Numbered from the stretch's first letter, positions 18,919-28,799 are shown. The stretch: 64,000 nucleotides of DNA from Micromonospora sp. R77 (GCF_022747945.1 NZ_JALDST010000001.1:4340001-4404000), one strand, 5' to 3'. The notes: a model not told the origin generated them from the letters alone. Made by a program: numbers and translations.

Positions 18919-20046
18919 ATGGCAACCGACGCACTGACGGCACCGGCCACCGAGACAGGTGGTCCCCGGCGCCGCCCCGGACGCGGCATCCGGAGCAACG
19001 AGAACATCGCCGGCTGGCTCTTCGTGGCCCCGGTGATCGTGATCCTCGGGCTGTTCCTGCTGCTGCCGATCCTGATGGCGCTCTGGGTGAGCCTCACCGA
19101 CTGGAACGGCCAGGGCAGCCCGTTCACCGGCAAGGTGCCGTTCGTCGGCGCCGACAACTACACCCGGCTGTTCACCGAGGACGGGCTCGCCCGCCGCGAC
19201 TTCATGACCAGCATCCGCAATAACATCTACTACGTGGCGCTCGTGGTGCCGGCGCAGACCGTCCTGGCACTCGGCCTCGCCCTGGTGGTCAACAACCGGA
19301 TGCTGAAGGGTAAGAGCTTCTTCCGCAGCGCCTTCTACTTCCCCTCGGTCACCAGCTCGGTGGCGATCAGCGTGGTCTTCCTCTTCCTGTTCGCCAACAC
19401 CGGCGCGGTCAACCAGCTGCTCGGCTTCTTCGGTGTCGACGGGCCCCAGTGGTTCGCCGACTCCCGAGGGGTGCTGCACCTGCTGCTCGGCGCCGTCGGG
19501 GTGGACGATCCGCCGGCCGCGCTCGCCGACGGCGGCCCGTTCGGGCTGAGCTGGTGGGACTGGCTCTCCGGACCGAGCGTCGCGATGATCTCGATCATCA
19601 CACTGGTCGTCTGGACCACGTCCGGCACCTTCATGCTGATGTACCTCGCCGCGCTGCAGAACGTCCCGGAGGCGTTGGACGAGGCGAGCATCCTGGACGG
19701 CGCGAGCCGCTGGCAGCGGTTCCGGTACGTCACCCTGCCGATGATCAAGCCGACCACCTTCCTGGTGCTCACCCTGGGCCTGATCGGTTCCTGGCAGGTC
19801 TTCGACCAGGTGTACGTGATGAGCCAGGGTCAGCCTGCCAAGACCACTCTTACCCCCGCCTACCTGTCGTACCGGACCGCGTTCCGGGAGTTCGACTACG
19901 GCTCCGGGGCGGCCATCTCGTTCGTGTTGTTCCTCATCATCATCGTGCTCACGCTGGTGCAACGGCGGGTGATGGCCGACCGGGACAGCGCGGCACCCGG
20001 ACGCCGCCGGTGGCGTCGGCGCGTACCGGAAGGGTCGAAGCCATGA
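18919..20046 (+). CDS. Sugar ABC transporter permease (MalF type)
   Basis: A 375-residue inner-membrane permease with six predicted helices, starting with the segment AGWLFVAPVIVILGLFLLLP. The EAA loop that docks the ATPase is EALDEASILDGASRWQRF. Compared with typical MalF-like permeases of ~300 residues it is longer because of an extra loop of about 50 residues (near 175-225, with VDDPPAALADGGPFGLSWWDW) before the EAA region. Shine-Dalgarno GAAGGAGAGGGAG precedes ATG 18919. Its stop overlaps the next start. Confidence 0.92.
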   Translation: MATDALTAPATETGGPRRRPGRGIRSNENIAGWLFVAPVIVILGLFLLLPILMALWVSLTDWNGQGSPFTGKVPFVGADNYTRLFTEDGLARRDFMTSIRNNIYYVALVVPAQTVLALGLALVVNNRMLKGKSFFRSAFYFPSVTSSVAISVVFLFLFANTGAVNQLLGFFGVDGPQWFADSRGVLHLLLGAVGVDDPPAALADGGPFGLSWWDWLSGPSVAMISIITLVVWTTSGTFMLMYLAALQNVPEALDEASILDGASRWQRFRYVTLPMIKPTTFLVLTLGLIGSWQVFDQVYVMSQGQPAKTTLTPAYLSYRTAFREFDYGSGAAISFVLFLIIIVLTLVQRRVMADRDSAAPGRRRWRRRVPEGSKP

Positions 20047-20930
20047 CCACGCTCACCGGCCGCCCGGCGGCGGCGCCCGCCCGCCGCGACCGCCGCCCCA
20101 CCCGCACCCTGGTCAACCGCTTCCTCGGGTACGCCATCCTGATCTTCTTCGGGCTGGTGTTCCTCTACCCGTTCGTCATCCAGCTGACCAACTCGCTCAA
20201 GACCGAGCCGGGCGCGGCGGCGAACCCGCTGTCGCCGTTCCCCGACCCGATCAGCACCGCAGGCTTCGAGCGGATCTTCGCCGGTACCAACTTCCCGCTC
20301 TGGCTCGGCAACTCGCTGCTGGTCACCGTGCTGGTCACGCTCGGCCGGGTGTTCTTCGACTCGCTCGCCGGGTACGCGCTGGCCCGCTTGCGGTTCAAGG
20401 GGCGGGCCGGGCTCTTCGCCGCGGTCATCGCGGTGATGGCCGTCCCCGGCGTGGTGCTGCTGATCCCGAAGTTCCTGGTGCTCAACCAGCTCGGCATCTA
20501 CAACAGCTACGCCGGGCTGGTGGTACCGCTGCTCGCCGACGCTGCCGGGGTCTTCATCATGAAGCAGTTCTTCGAGTCCATCCCGGTGAGCGTGGAGGAG
20601 GCGGCCCGGATCGACGGTGCCGGCGTCTTCCGCACCTTCTGGTCGGTGGTGCTGCCGATGGCCCGGCCGGCGCTGATCACCCTGACCATCCTGTCGTTCC
20701 AGGGTTCCTGGAACGAGTTCCCGCACAGCCTGGTCGCGGTGCAGGACCCGGGGTTGTTCACCCTGCCGCGAGGCCTGGCCGACCTGGTGAGCGGCTCGCT
20801 CGGCTCGGGCACCCAGTATCCGCTGAAGCTCGGCGCGGCGCTGCTGGCCACCATCCCGGTGGCGCTGCTGTTCGTGGTCTTCCAGCGGTACTTCGTCCGG
20901 GGCGCCAACGAGGGCGCCGACAAGGGCTGA
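20043..20930 (+). CDS. Sugar ABC transporter permease (MalG type)
   Basis: A 295-residue second permease. Helices include FLGYAILIFFGLVFLYPFV and a terminal helix before FVVFQRYFVRG; the EAA loop is SVEEAARIDGAGVFRTFW. ATGA overlap with the preceding gene indicates coupled translation and 1:1 assembly. Gene order LacI-binding protein-MalF-MalG, with a divergent debranching enzyme, indicates uptake and intracellular breakdown of an alpha-linked oligosaccharide. Confidence 0.93.
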   Translation: MTTLTGRPAAAPARRDRRPTRTLVNRFLGYAILIFFGLVFLYPFVIQLTNSLKTEPGAAANPLSPFPDPISTAGFERIFAGTNFPLWLGNSLLVTVLVTLGRVFFDSLAGYALARLRFKGRAGLFAAVIAVMAVPGVVLLIPKFLVLNQLGIYNSYAGLVVPLLADAAGVFIMKQFFESIPVSVEEAARIDGAGVFRTFWSVVLPMARPALITLTILSFQGSWNEFPHSLVAVQDPGLFTLPRGLADLVSGSLGSGTQYPLKLGAALLATIPVALLFVVFQRYFVRGANEGADKG

Positions 20931-20932
20931 CC

Positions 20933-20970
20933 GGTCGTCGTCGGTGCCCCGCCGGGCACCGACGACGACC
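20933..20970. terminator. Perfect 17-bp bidirectional terminator
   Basis: GGTCGTCGTCGGTGCCC (20933-20949) and its exact complement (20954-20970) enclose loop CGCC. It fills the whole gap between the converging permease gene and the acetyltransferase gene, so it serves both. Confidence 0.8.
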
Positions 20971-21552
20971 TCAGTCGCTCGGGTCCGCTTCGGTGGGGAC
21001 CGCGACGTGCAGGCGGAGCTGGGGGACGAGCAGGTCGTCCACGTCCAGCGCCCGGGCCGCGCCGTCCGGCTCCCAGCCGGTGCTGGTGAGGAACTTCCGG
21101 GTCGCCTCGTCGCCGTCGAACGTCCAGGCCACCGCCCGGGCGAAACCGTCTTCCCGCCAGCGGTCGACGGCGGCGGAGAGCAGCCGGCTGCCGTGCCCGC
21201 GCCGGCCCCAGCGCGGCTCGACCAGCAGGTCGGTCACCGCCACCACGCCGTCGGCGAGCGCGTCGGCCGGCTCGCCCGGGGCGAGCGCCTCGGCGTCGGC
21301 CGGACCGGCCGCGACGAACCCCACCAGATAGGATTGCTCGGCCTGTTCGACGGCGACCAGCACCTGGTGCGCGGCCGACGGCGGCTCCTGCACCGCCGCG
21401 CTCCACCGCCGGGCGAGGTACGCCTCGTCCAGGTTGTCCAGCACGTGCCGGGGCAGGATCCGGCGATAGGCGACCCGCCAGGTCGCGAGCTGGATGCGGG
21501 CGATCTCGGCGGCGTCCTCGGGACGCGCCGGGCGGACGTACCCCAGGGCCAT
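20971..21552 (-). CDS. GNAT-family N-acetyltransferase
   Basis: A 193-residue acetyltransferase. The N-terminal pattern VRPARPEDAAEIARIQLATWRVAYRRILP and the acetyl-CoA motif LLVEPRWGRRGHGSRLLSAAVDRW are typical of GNAT proteins related to RimI-like or antibiotic-modifying enzymes; the substrate is not evident. A TAGGCT box lies eight bases upstream of ATG 21552 on the minus strand, a leaderless arrangement. Divergent from the GT87 gene with only 35 bases between starts. Confidence 0.87.
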   Translation of the reverse strand: MALGYVRPARPEDAAEIARIQLATWRVAYRRILPRHVLDNLDEAYLARRWSAAVQEPPSAAHQVLVAVEQAEQSYLVGFVAAGPADAEALAPGEPADALADGVVAVTDLLVEPRWGRRGHGSRLLSAAVDRWREDGFARAVAWTFDGDEATRKFLTSTGWEPDGAARALDVDDLLVPQLRLHVAVPTEADPSD

Positions 21553-21587
21553 GGCACAGGAGCCTACGCAGGGCGAGGGAGACGACG

Positions 21588-22943
21588 GTGGCGCAGGGTG
21601 CCAGGCGCACGTTCGGACAGGTCGTCGTCGTGGTGGTGCTCGCCGCCGCCACGGCCGCCTTCCTCTCGGTCGCGGCCGTGCGGCACGGCTTCTTCGACCT
21701 GAAGGTCTACTACGGCGCGTTGACCTGGTGGACGCACGACGGCGGGGAGATCTACGACTTCCTCAAGCCGGGCACCCAGTACGGCTTCACCTACCCGCCG
21801 TTCGCCGCCCTGGTGATGCTGCCGATGGCGTACCTGCCGTGGTCGGCGGCGATCACGGTGAGCGTGGTCGCCACCGTCGTGGTCAGCGCGGTGCTGATCT
21901 GGTGGCTGCTCGACCCCGTCGCCCGCCGGGTCGGCTGGACCCGCTGGTTCGCGCTGGCCGTGGCGCTCTGCCTGGCCGCCGCGTACGAGCCGATGCGCGA
22001 GACGGTCAACTTCGGCCAGGTCAACATGCTGCTGCTCTTCCTGGTGGCGGTCGACCTGCTGCGGCTGCTGCCGGCCGGCAACCGGTGGGCCGGAGTGGGC
22101 ATCGGGCTGGCCACCGCGATCAAGCTGACCCCCGGCGTCTTCATCGTCTATATGCTGGTCACCGGCCGGTGGCGGGCCGCGGTCACCGCGCTGGGCGCGA
22201 CGGCCGGGGCCAGCCTGCTCGCCGCCGCGCTCTTCCCGGACGCCTCCCGGGAGTTCTGGACCGCGGCGCTGTGGAACACCGACCGGGTCGGTGAGCTGGC
22301 CTTCGTCTCCAACCAGTCGCTGCGCGGGGTGGTCGCGCGGCTGCACCCGGAACACCCGAGCACGCTGGCCTGGCTGGCGCTGGTGCTGGTCACCCTGGTG
22401 GTCTGGGGGTGGCGCTCCCGGGCGGCGGTGGCCGCCGGCGACGAGGCCACCGGGCTGGCGCTGACCGGCGCGATGATGTGCCTGGTCAGCCCGGTCACCT
22501 GGGTGCACCACCTGGTCTGGCTGATCCCGGCGCTGATCCTGCTGGTCGACAACGGCCTGGCGGCGCCCGCCGGCAGCCGCCGGCGCCGCGTCCTGCTCGG
22601 CGCCGCGATCGTCGGGTACGGCCTGCTCATCAGCCGGATCGTCTGGGCCTGGGAGAAGGACTTCACCGGCGTGGGCGGCTTCCTGGGCAGCAACACCTAC
22701 GTCTGGATCAGCCTGGCGCTCCTGCTCGGCCTGCCGATCCGCCGCTGGGCCACGCCGCAGCCGGCCGGGCCGGGACCGGAGCCGACGCCGACCGGAACGG
22801 ACGGTGTGGAGCCGACGGCCGGGCGGCCGGCGCCGGTCGGGTCAGCCGTCGAGCCGGGCGGTGTAGCGCAGCTCGACCAGCCCGACCGGGTCCCGCCCGC
22901 CGTGCAGCGGCACCCGGTAGACGGACTCCACGCCGTCGGGTGA
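21588..22943 (+). CDS. GT87-family membrane glycosyltransferase
   Basis: A 451-residue polytopic protein with about ten hydrophobic segments. The motif set FFDLKVYYGALTWWTHDGGEIYDF with nearby acidic residue, followed by YGFTYPPFAALVMLP and NFGQVNMLLLFLVAVDLL, is that of GT87 enzymes (DUF2029), which use polyprenyl-phosphate-mannose to extend lipid-anchored glycans such as PIMs and lipomannan in actinobacteria (PimE-like). LTPGVFIVYMLVTGRW is another family segment. The hydrophilic tail beyond residue ~390 is Pro-rich and its last 34 codons are antisense to the next gene, so the true end may be real or an artefact of high GC open frames. GTG 21588 follows GGCGAGGGAG. Confidence 0.87.
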   Translation: MAQGARRTFGQVVVVVVLAAATAAFLSVAAVRHGFFDLKVYYGALTWWTHDGGEIYDFLKPGTQYGFTYPPFAALVMLPMAYLPWSAAITVSVVATVVVSAVLIWWLLDPVARRVGWTRWFALAVALCLAAAYEPMRETVNFGQVNMLLLFLVAVDLLRLLPAGNRWAGVGIGLATAIKLTPGVFIVYMLVTGRWRAAVTALGATAGASLLAAALFPDASREFWTAALWNTDRVGELAFVSNQSLRGVVARLHPEHPSTLAWLALVLVTLVVWGWRSRAAVAAGDEATGLALTGAMMCLVSPVTWVHHLVWLIPALILLVDNGLAAPAGSRRRRVLLGAAIVGYGLLISRIVWAWEKDFTGVGGFLGSNTYVWISLALLLGLPIRRWATPQPAGPGPEPTPTGTDGVEPTAGRPAPVGSAVEPGGVAQLDQPDRVPPAVQRHPVDGLHAVG

Positions 22944-23393
22944 CAGGCCGGCCCGCTCGTAGAAGTGGCGGGCCCGGACGTTGTCGGCCAGCACCCAGAG
23001 CCGGTACTCGGTCCAGCCCCGCCCGGCCAGCCCGTCCCGGGCCGCCGCCAGCAGCGCCCGGCCGAGGCCGGTGCCCCAGCGGGCCGGCTCCACGTACATG
23101 GTGACGATCTCGCCGCAGGTCGGGTCGAGGTCGGCCCGGTCCTGGTCGTTGCGGTACGGCCCGAAGGTGGCGAAGCCGGCGACCGCCCCGTCGACCTCGC
23201 CGACCAGGGTGGTGAACGGGTGCTCCGGGTCGGCGGTGCCGACGTCCCGGCGGCGTTGCGCCCAGGCCACCGGGTTGAGCCGGGTCAGCACCTCGCCGGG
23301 CATGATCCCCGCGTAGCCGGCCTGCCAGCCGCGTACGTGCACCCGGGCGATCGCGTCGGCGTCGTCCGGCTCCTCCCGACGGATGGTCACCAT
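22842..23393 (-). CDS. GNAT-family N-acetyltransferase
   Basis: A 183-residue acetyltransferase with [19 protein letters not shown] at the N-terminus, motif [22 protein letters not shown] and motif [18 protein letters not shown]. The domain is complete; the last strand reaches [11 protein letters not shown], so the overlap with the 3' end of the converging GT87 frame is on coding sequence of this gene. On the minus strand TAGAAC precedes ATG by six bases, again leaderless. Substrate unknown. Confidence 0.88.
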   Translation of the reverse strand: MVTIRREEPDDADAIARVHVRGWQAGYAGIMPGEVLTRLNPVAWAQRRRDVGTADPEHPFTTLVGEVDGAVAGFATFGPYRNDQDRADLDPTCGEIVTMYVEPARWGTGLGRALLAAARDGLAGRGWTEYRLWVLADNVRARHFYERAGLSPDGVESVYRVPLHGGRDPVGLVELRYTARLDG

Positions 23394-23488
23394 CCGTCCG
23401 TTCTATGCCCCGACGGGCGATCGGTCCAGTCTCCGCTCCGTACGACGGTGCAGCCCGCCGTCGTACCCGTGGATTAGGGTGCCCGACG

Positions 23489-24718
23489 ATGGCCGCACCG
23501 GAATCGCTCTCGCTCGCCCAGGCCCGCCGCGTCGCCCTCGCCGCGCAGGGCTTCGCCGACCCGGCGCCCACCGGCGTGCCCACCCGCCGGCACCTGCGCC
23601 GGGTGCTCGACCGGGTCGGGCTGATCCAGATGGACTCGGTCAACGTCCTGCAACGCGCCCACTACCTGCCGCTCTACAGCCGGCTCGGGCCCTACCCGAC
23701 GGCCCTGCTCGACTCGGCCGCCTACCGCCGGCCCCGGGAGCTCTTCGAGTACTGGGGCCACGAGGCGTCGCTGGTGCCGGTCGGGCTGCACGCCGCGCTG
23801 CGCTGGCGGATGGCGAAGGCCCACGACGACGCCTGGGGCAACATGCGGCGGATCGCCCGCGAGCAGCCGGAGCTGGTCGCCTGGGTGCGCGACGAGGTGG
23901 CTGCCCGAGGGCCGCTGACCGCCGCCGAGATCGAGCACGACGCGCCCCGGCAGACCGGCAACTGGGGGTGGAACTGGTCGGCGGTCAAACAGGCCCTGGA
24001 GTTCCTCTTCTGGGCCGGCGAGGTGACCGCCGCCGAGCGGACCACCTCCTTCGCCCGCCGCTACGACCTGCCCGAGCGGGTCCTGCCGCCCGCCGTGCTG
24101 GACACCCCCACGCCCACCGACGCCGACGCGTTCCGCGCGCTGGTCGCGGTCGCCGCCCGCAGTCTCGGGGTGGCCGCCGAGCCGGAGCTGCGGGACTACT
24201 TCCGGCTGCCGCTGGCCGGCGCCCGACAGGCGATCGCCGAGCTGGTCGAGGCGGGGGAGCTGCGGCCGGTGGCCGTGCAGGGCTGGCGGCAGCCGGCCTG
24301 GCTGCACGCCGACGCCCGGTTGCCCCGCTGGGTCCGGGGCAACAGCCTGGTCAGCCCCTTCGACCCGCTGGTCTGGGAGCGGGCCCGCACCGAGCGGCTC
24401 TTCGACCTCAGCTACCGCATCGAGATCTACGTGCCCGCGCCGCAACGGGTGTACGGCTACTATGTGCTGCCGTTCCGACAGGGGGAGCGGTTCACCGCCC
24501 GGGTCGACCTGAAGGCCGACCGGAAGGCCGGCGTGCTCCTCGTCCCGGCGGCCTGGGTGGAGCCGGGCGCCGACCCGGGGGAGACCGCGGTGGCGCTCGC
24601 CGCCGAGCTGTACCGGCTCGCCGGTTGGCTCGGGCTGGACGCGGTGGCCCCGCCGGTCGCCGGTGACCTCGCGGTTCCGTTGGCCGCCGCGCTGGCGGGT
24701 GTGGCCGGTGTACGGTGA
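23489..24718 (+). CDS. YcaQ-like winged-helix DNA glycosylase (HTH_42)
   Basis: A 409-residue member of the HTH_42 superfamily, which includes E. coli YcaQ/AlkX and Streptomyces AlkZ, glycosylases that remove bulky alkylated bases and unhook interstrand crosslinks. The catalytic region [21 protein letters not shown] contains Q47-M48-D49, the Q-x-D form typical of the YcaQ-like branch rather than the Q-x-Q form of Alk[13 protein letters not shown] and the C-terminal winged-helix/beta domain with [20 protein letters not shown] are family-typical. TAGGGT (23475-23480) lies eight bases before ATG 23489. It could protect against self-made or environmental alkylating natural products; no biosynthetic cluster is adjacent. 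Confidence 0.9.
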   Translation: MAAPESLSLAQARRVALAAQGFADPAPTGVPTRRHLRRVLDRVGLIQMDSVNVLQRAHYLPLYSRLGPYPTALLDSAAYRRPRELFEYWGHEASLVPVGLHAALRWRMAKAHDDAWGNMRRIAREQPELVAWVRDEVAARGPLTAAEIEHDAPRQTGNWGWNWSAVKQALEFLFWAGEVTAAERTTSFARRYDLPERVLPPAVLDTPTPTDADAFRALVAVAARSLGVAAEPELRDYFRLPLAGARQAIAELVEAGELRPVAVQGWRQPAWLHADARLPRWVRGNSLVSPFDPLVWERARTERLFDLSYRIEIYVPAPQRVYGYYVLPFRQGERFTARVDLKADRKAGVLLVPAAWVEPGADPGETAVALAAELYRLAGWLGLDAVAPPVAGDLAVPLAAALAGVAGVR

Positions 24719-24722
24719 GGCC

Positions 24723-25244
24723 GTGACGAGCGTCGACCAGTCGGCCACCCCGCCGGGCCAGCAGGAGTGGCCGCCGTACCAGTACCAGCCCGTCGAGCCG
24801 GACCGGTTCACCCGGTTCGTGATCCGGCTGCACGCCCGCGCCCCGCGCTGGGCCGCCCCGCTGGCCGCCCTCGGCTGCGTCGGCATGGGCATGGCGTACG
24901 CGCTGGTCAGTGACCCGACGCAGAGCGAGCCGGACGCCCGGCCGACCTGCCTGCTGAAGCTCACCACCGGCCTGGACTGTCCGGGCTGCGGCGGCACCCG
25001 CGCCCTGTGGTACGTGCTGCACGCCGACCTGCCGGCGGCTGCCCGGCACCACTTCCTCTTCGTCTTCTCGCTGCCGTTCCTGGCCTATCTCTTCGTCGCC
25101 TGGGCGGGCAACCAGGCGTTCGGCTGGCGGCTGCCGCAGCTGCGGATCAGCTCCAAGGTGCTCGGCGGTTTCCTGGCGGCCTGGCTGGCGTTCTCGGTGC
25201 TGCGCAACCTGCCCTGGGCCCCCTTCACCTCGCTCTACGTCTGA
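24723..25244 (+). CDS. DUF2752 membrane protein
   Basis: A 173-residue protein with the DUF2752 signature LTTGLDCPGCGGTRALWYVLH (two Cys in CPGCGGTR near residue 86) and three hydrophobic segments. N-terminal 40 residues are Pro/Gln/Tyr-rich and cytoplasmic-looking. The family is widespread in actinobacteria and Bacteroidetes without an assigned reaction. GTG 24723 begins six bases after TACGGT (24711-24716), a leaderless start overlapping the last codons of the glycosylase gene. Confidence is for the family, not the role. Confidence 0.85.
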   Translation: MTSVDQSATPPGQQEWPPYQYQPVEPDRFTRFVIRLHARAPRWAAPLAALGCVGMGMAYALVSDPTQSEPDARPTCLLKLTTGLDCPGCGGTRALWYVLHADLPAAARHHFLFVFSLPFLAYLFVAWAGNQAFGWRLPQLRISSKVLGGFLAAWLAFSVLRNLPWAPFTSLYV

Positions 25245-25328
25245 CCGCCGCCGCGCCCTGAGTGACCGTGGTTGCACCGGGCGAGCCTGGCTTGGGCCCC
25301 GGCCCCACCGGCCACTACAGTCCCAGGC

Positions 25329-26075
25329 ATGCCGGAGATGGTGCAGCCCCAGGTCAAGCTGATCGCGTGGACCCAGTTCCAGGCCCCGGACGACGTGCCG
25401 TGGTCGACCGACGCCGACGGCGGTCAGGCCCTGGCGGAGTTCGCCGGCCGGGCCTGCTACCAGAGCTGGAAGAAGCCGAACCCGGCCACCGCCACCAACG
25501 CCGGCTATCTGGCGCACATCCTGGAGGTGGGTCACCTCTCCGTGCTGGAGCACGGCTCGGTGAGCTTCTACTTCACCGGGGTGTCCCGCTCCTTCACCCA
25601 CGAGCTGATCCGGCACCGGCACTTCTCGTACTCCCAGCTCTCCCAGCGGTACGTCCCGGAGCGGGACGCCGCCATGGTGGAGCCCTCGGTGATCGCCGAC
25701 GACCCGGAGCTGCACAAGAAGTTCGTCGAGGCGGCCGAGGCGAGCGTCCGGGCGTACACCGAGCTGCTGGAGGGGCTGGAGCAGCGCTTCTCCGACGAGC
25801 CCAACCCGACGCTGCGCCGCAAGCAGGCCCGGCAGGCCGCCCGCGCGGTGCTGCCGAACGCCACCGAGACCCGGATCGTGGTCACCGGCAACTACCGGGC
25901 GTGGCGGCACTTCATCGGGATGCGCGCCACCGAGCACGCCGACGTGGAGATCCGCGAGCTGGCGGTGGAGTGCCTGCGTCAGCTCCAGCGGGTCGCGCCG
26001 AACGTCTTCGCCGACTTCGTGATCTCGACGCTGCCCGACGGCTCCGAGGTGGCGGCCACCCCGCACGCCGAGTGA
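25329..26075 (+). CDS. thyX: Flavin-dependent thymidylate synthase ThyX
   Basis: ThyX, 248 residues, makes dTMP from dUMP using FAD, NADPH and methylene-tetrahydrofolate; it is the alternative to ThyA and is common in actinobacteria. The diagnostic motif RHRxxSxxxxSxR is present as [14 protein letters not shown], followed by [18 protein letters not shown] with substrate-binding Arg. TACAGT (25316-25321) is seven bases before ATG 25329, so a leaderless start is likely; ATG 25338 is an alternative. Directly upstream of dapA, the same order seen in Streptomyces and mycobacteria. Confidence 0.96.
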   Translation: MPEMVQPQVKLIAWTQFQAPDDVPWSTDADGGQALAEFAGRACYQSWKKPNPATATNAGYLAHILEVGHLSVLEHGSVSFYFTGVSRSFTHELIRHRHFSYSQLSQRYVPERDAAMVEPSVIADDPELHKKFVEAAEASVRAYTELLEGLEQRFSDEPNPTLRRKQARQAARAVLPNATETRIVVTGNYRAWRHFIGMRATEHADVEIRELAVECLRQLQRVAPNVFADFVISTLPDGSEVAATPHAE

Positions 26076-26119
26076 GAGCCCGTGCACCCTTCCCCGCCGG
26101 AGCGCCGGTGGTCGTCCGC

Positions 26120-26125
26120 TAGGTT
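26120..26125 (+). promoter_or_regulatory. Leaderless-type -10 box of dapA
   Basis: TAGGTT ends six bases before ATG 26132; no Shine-Dalgarno is seen. Confidence 0.6.
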
Positions 26126-26131
26126 GTGAAC

Positions 26132-27058
26132 ATGACGCACGACCACCCTGCCGCCCCCGACCGGGGCGGGTCCCGCCCGTTCGGGCGACTGCTCACGGCC
26201 ATGGTGACCCCGTTCACCCCGGCCGGCGACCTCGACCTGGCCGGCGCCGTACGCCTCGCCCAGCACCTCGTGGACGAGCAGGGCAACGACGCGCTGGTGC
26301 TCAACGGCACCACCGGTGAGTCGCCGACCACCACGGAGGCGGAGAAGGAGACCCTGATCCGGGCCGTCGTGGAGGCGGTCGGCGACCGGGCCCGGATCGT
26401 CGCCGGGGTCGGCACCAACGACACCCGGCACACCATCGAGCTGGCCGCGTCGGCCGAGAAGGCCGGCGCGCACGGCCTGCTGGTGGTCACCCCGTACTAC
26501 AACAAGCCGCCGCAGAGCGGGCTGCTGCGGCACTTCACCATGGTCGCCGACGCCACCGGGCTGCCGATCATGCTCTATGACATCCCGCACCGCTCAGGGG
26601 TACCGATCGCCACCGACACCCTGGTCCGGCTCGCCGAGCACGACCGGATCGTCGCGGTCAAGGACGCCAAGGGCGACCTGACCGCCACCTCCTGGGTGCT
26701 CAGCCGCAGCGACCTGGCCTTCTACAGCGGCGAGGACGCGCTGACGCTGCCCGCGCTCGCGGTCGGCTGCGTCGGCGTGGTCGGCACCTCGACCCACTTC
26801 ACCGGCGTGCAGACCAAGCAGCTGATCGAGGCGTACGAGGCCGGCGACGTCGGCACCGCGCTGAGCCTGCACCGGCGGCTGCTGCCGCTGTTCACCGGCA
26901 TCTTCCGTACCCAGGGCACCATCCTGGTGAAGGCGGGCCTGGCGGCCAAGGGGCTGCCCGCCGGCCCGGTACGCCCCCCGCTGGTGGACGCCACCGACGA
27001 CGAGATCGCCCAGCTGCGCGCCGACTGCGCCGCAGCGGGCCTGGAGCTGCCCGAATGA
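26132..27058 (+). CDS. dapA: 4-hydroxy-tetrahydrodipicolinate synthase
   Basis: DapA, 308 residues, condenses pyruvate with aspartate semialdehyde in a (beta/alpha)8 barrel, the committed step to lysine and diaminopimelate. GTTGESPTTTEAEK is the hallmark at the top of the barrel; VVTPYYNKPPQSG carries the catalytic Tyr; the Schiff-base Lys is in IVAVKDAKGD. Start ATG 26132 fits the leaderless promoter and the family N-terminus. rnj follows after 52 bases, as in other actinobacteria. Confidence 0.97.
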   Translation: MTHDHPAAPDRGGSRPFGRLLTAMVTPFTPAGDLDLAGAVRLAQHLVDEQGNDALVLNGTTGESPTTTEAEKETLIRAVVEAVGDRARIVAGVGTNDTRHTIELAASAEKAGAHGLLVVTPYYNKPPQSGLLRHFTMVADATGLPIMLYDIPHRSGVPIATDTLVRLAEHDRIVAVKDAKGDLTATSWVLSRSDLAFYSGEDALTLPALAVGCVGVVGTSTHFTGVQTKQLIEAYEAGDVGTALSLHRRLLPLFTGIFRTQGTILVKAGLAAKGLPAGPVRPPLVDATDDEIAQLRADCAAAGLELPE

Positions 27059-27110
27059 ACGAACGACACGATGGACGCCGAGTGACGGCGTCGCAGAATG
27101 AGGTGGACGC

Positions 27111-28799
27111 GTGACCGAGGCGCACTTCGAGGGTGAAGCCCCCCCGCCGCTGCCGGAGGGTGGCCTGCGGATCATCCCGCTCGGCGGACTCGGTGCCATC
27201 GGCCGGAACATGACCGTCTTCGAGTACGGCGGCAAGCTGCTGATCGTCGACTGCGGGGTGCTCTTCCCCGACGTGGAACAGCCGGGCGTGGACCTGATCC
27301 TGCCCGACTTCGCCCCGATCCTGGACCGGCTGGCCGACGTGCAGGCGATCGTGCTGACCCACGGTCACGAGGACCACATCGGCGCGGTGCCGTACCTGCT
27401 CGCCCACAAGCCGGACATCCCGCTGGTCGGCTCCCAGTTCACCCTGGCCCTGGTCGAGGCGAAGCTGGCCGAGCGGCGGATCCAGCCGTACACGTTGACC
27501 GTGCGGGAGGGCGGCCGGGAGCGGCTCGGTCCGTTCGAGTGCGAGTTCTTCGCGGTCAACCACTCCATCCCGGACGCCCTCGCGGTGGCCATCCGCACGC
27601 CGGCCGGGCTGGTCCTGCACACCGGCGACTTCAAGATGGACCAGCTCCCGCTGGACGGCCGGATCACCGACCTGGCCGGCTTCGCCCGGCTCGGCGCCGA
27701 GGGCGTCGACCTGCTGCTGTCGGACTCCACGAACGCGGAGATCCCCGGCTTCGTCACCCCGGAGCGGGAGATCGGGCCGGTCCTCGACTCGATCTTCGCG
27801 AAGGCCAAGGGGCGGATCATCGTCGCCTCGTTCGCCTCGCACGTGCACCGGGTGCAGCAGGTCTTCGACTCGGCGGTCGAGCACGGCCGCAAGGTCGCGC
27901 TGATCGGCCGCTCGATGGTCCGCAACATGGGCATCGCCCGCGACCTGGGCCTGCTCAACATCCCGGCCGGTCTGGTCATCGGGATCGAGGAGGCGACCAC
28001 CCTTCCGCCCGAGCAGATCGTGCTGATGTCCACCGGCTCCCAGGGCGAGCCGATGAGCGCCCTGGGCCGGATGGCCAGCGGCGACCACCGGCACATCACC
28101 ATCGCCCCCGGCGACACGGTGGTGCTGGCCTCCTCGCTGGTGCCCGGCAACGAGACCTCGGTCTACCGGGTGATCAACCGGCTGGCCCGGGCCGGCGCGG
28201 TGGTGGTGCACAAGGACGTCGCGAAGGTGCACGTCTCCGGCCACGCCCCCGCCGGTGAGCTGCTCTATCTGCTCAACGTCACCCGGCCGAGCAACCTGAT
28301 GCCGGTGCACGGCGAGTGGCGGCACCTGCGGGCGCACGCCCGGCTCGGCATCGAGTCCGGGGTCGCCCCGGACCGGGTGGTGCTCTGCGAGGACGGCGAC
28401 GTCGTCGACCTGGTCGAGGGCCGCGCCAGCCTGGTCGGCCACGTCAAGAGCCGGTACGTCTACGTCGACGGTCTCGCCGTCGGCGACGTCAGCGAGTCGC
28501 TGCTCACCGAGCGGCGGATCCTCGGCGACGGCGGCTTCATCGCCACCACCGTGGTGGTCGACTCGGTCACCGGCAAGGTGGTCGCCGGTCCGACCCTCTC
28601 GGCGAAGGGCTTCTCCGAGGACCCGGAGGCGTTCAACCCGGTGATCCCGCTGGTCACCGAGGCGCTGAACCGGGCCGCCGCGGACGGTATCACCGACCCG
28701 CACCAGCTCCAGCAGATCGTCCGGCGCACCGTCGGGCGCTGGGTGAACGACGCGTACCGGCGGCGGCCGATGATCGTCCCGACGGTGGTCGAGGTCTGA
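27111..28799 (+). CDS. rnj: Ribonuclease J
   Basis: RNase J, 562 residues, is a metallo-beta-lactamase/beta-CASP enzyme with endonuclease and 5'-3' exonuclease activity in mRNA decay and rRNA maturation. Zinc motif LTHGHEDHIGAVPYL (HxHxDH), later ligands in FAVNHSIPD and HTGDFKMD, and beta-CASP motifs (SDSTNAE, SHVHRVQQV, MSTGSQGEPMSAL, HVSGHA) are all intact. GTG 27111 has GAGGTGG upstream. With pnp it provides the core RNA-degrading enzymes in this window. A perfect hairpin follows. Confidence 0.97.
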   Translation: MTEAHFEGEAPPPLPEGGLRIIPLGGLGAIGRNMTVFEYGGKLLIVDCGVLFPDVEQPGVDLILPDFAPILDRLADVQAIVLTHGHEDHIGAVPYLLAHKPDIPLVGSQFTLALVEAKLAERRIQPYTLTVREGGRERLGPFECEFFAVNHSIPDALAVAIRTPAGLVLHTGDFKMDQLPLDGRITDLAGFARLGAEGVDLLLSDSTNAEIPGFVTPEREIGPVLDSIFAKAKGRIIVASFASHVHRVQQVFDSAVEHGRKVALIGRSMVRNMGIARDLGLLNIPAGLVIGIEEATTLPPEQIVLMSTGSQGEPMSALGRMASGDHRHITIAPGDTVVLASSLVPGNETSVYRVINRLARAGAVVVHKDVAKVHVSGHAPAGELLYLLNVTRPSNLMPVHGEWRHLRAHARLGIESGVAPDRVVLCEDGDVVDLVEGRASLVGHVKSRYVYVDGLAVGDVSESLLTERRILGDGGFIATTVVVDSVTGKVVAGPTLSAKGFSEDPEAFNPVIPLVTEALNRAAADGITDPHQLQQIVRRTVGRWVNDAYRRRPMIVPTVVEV

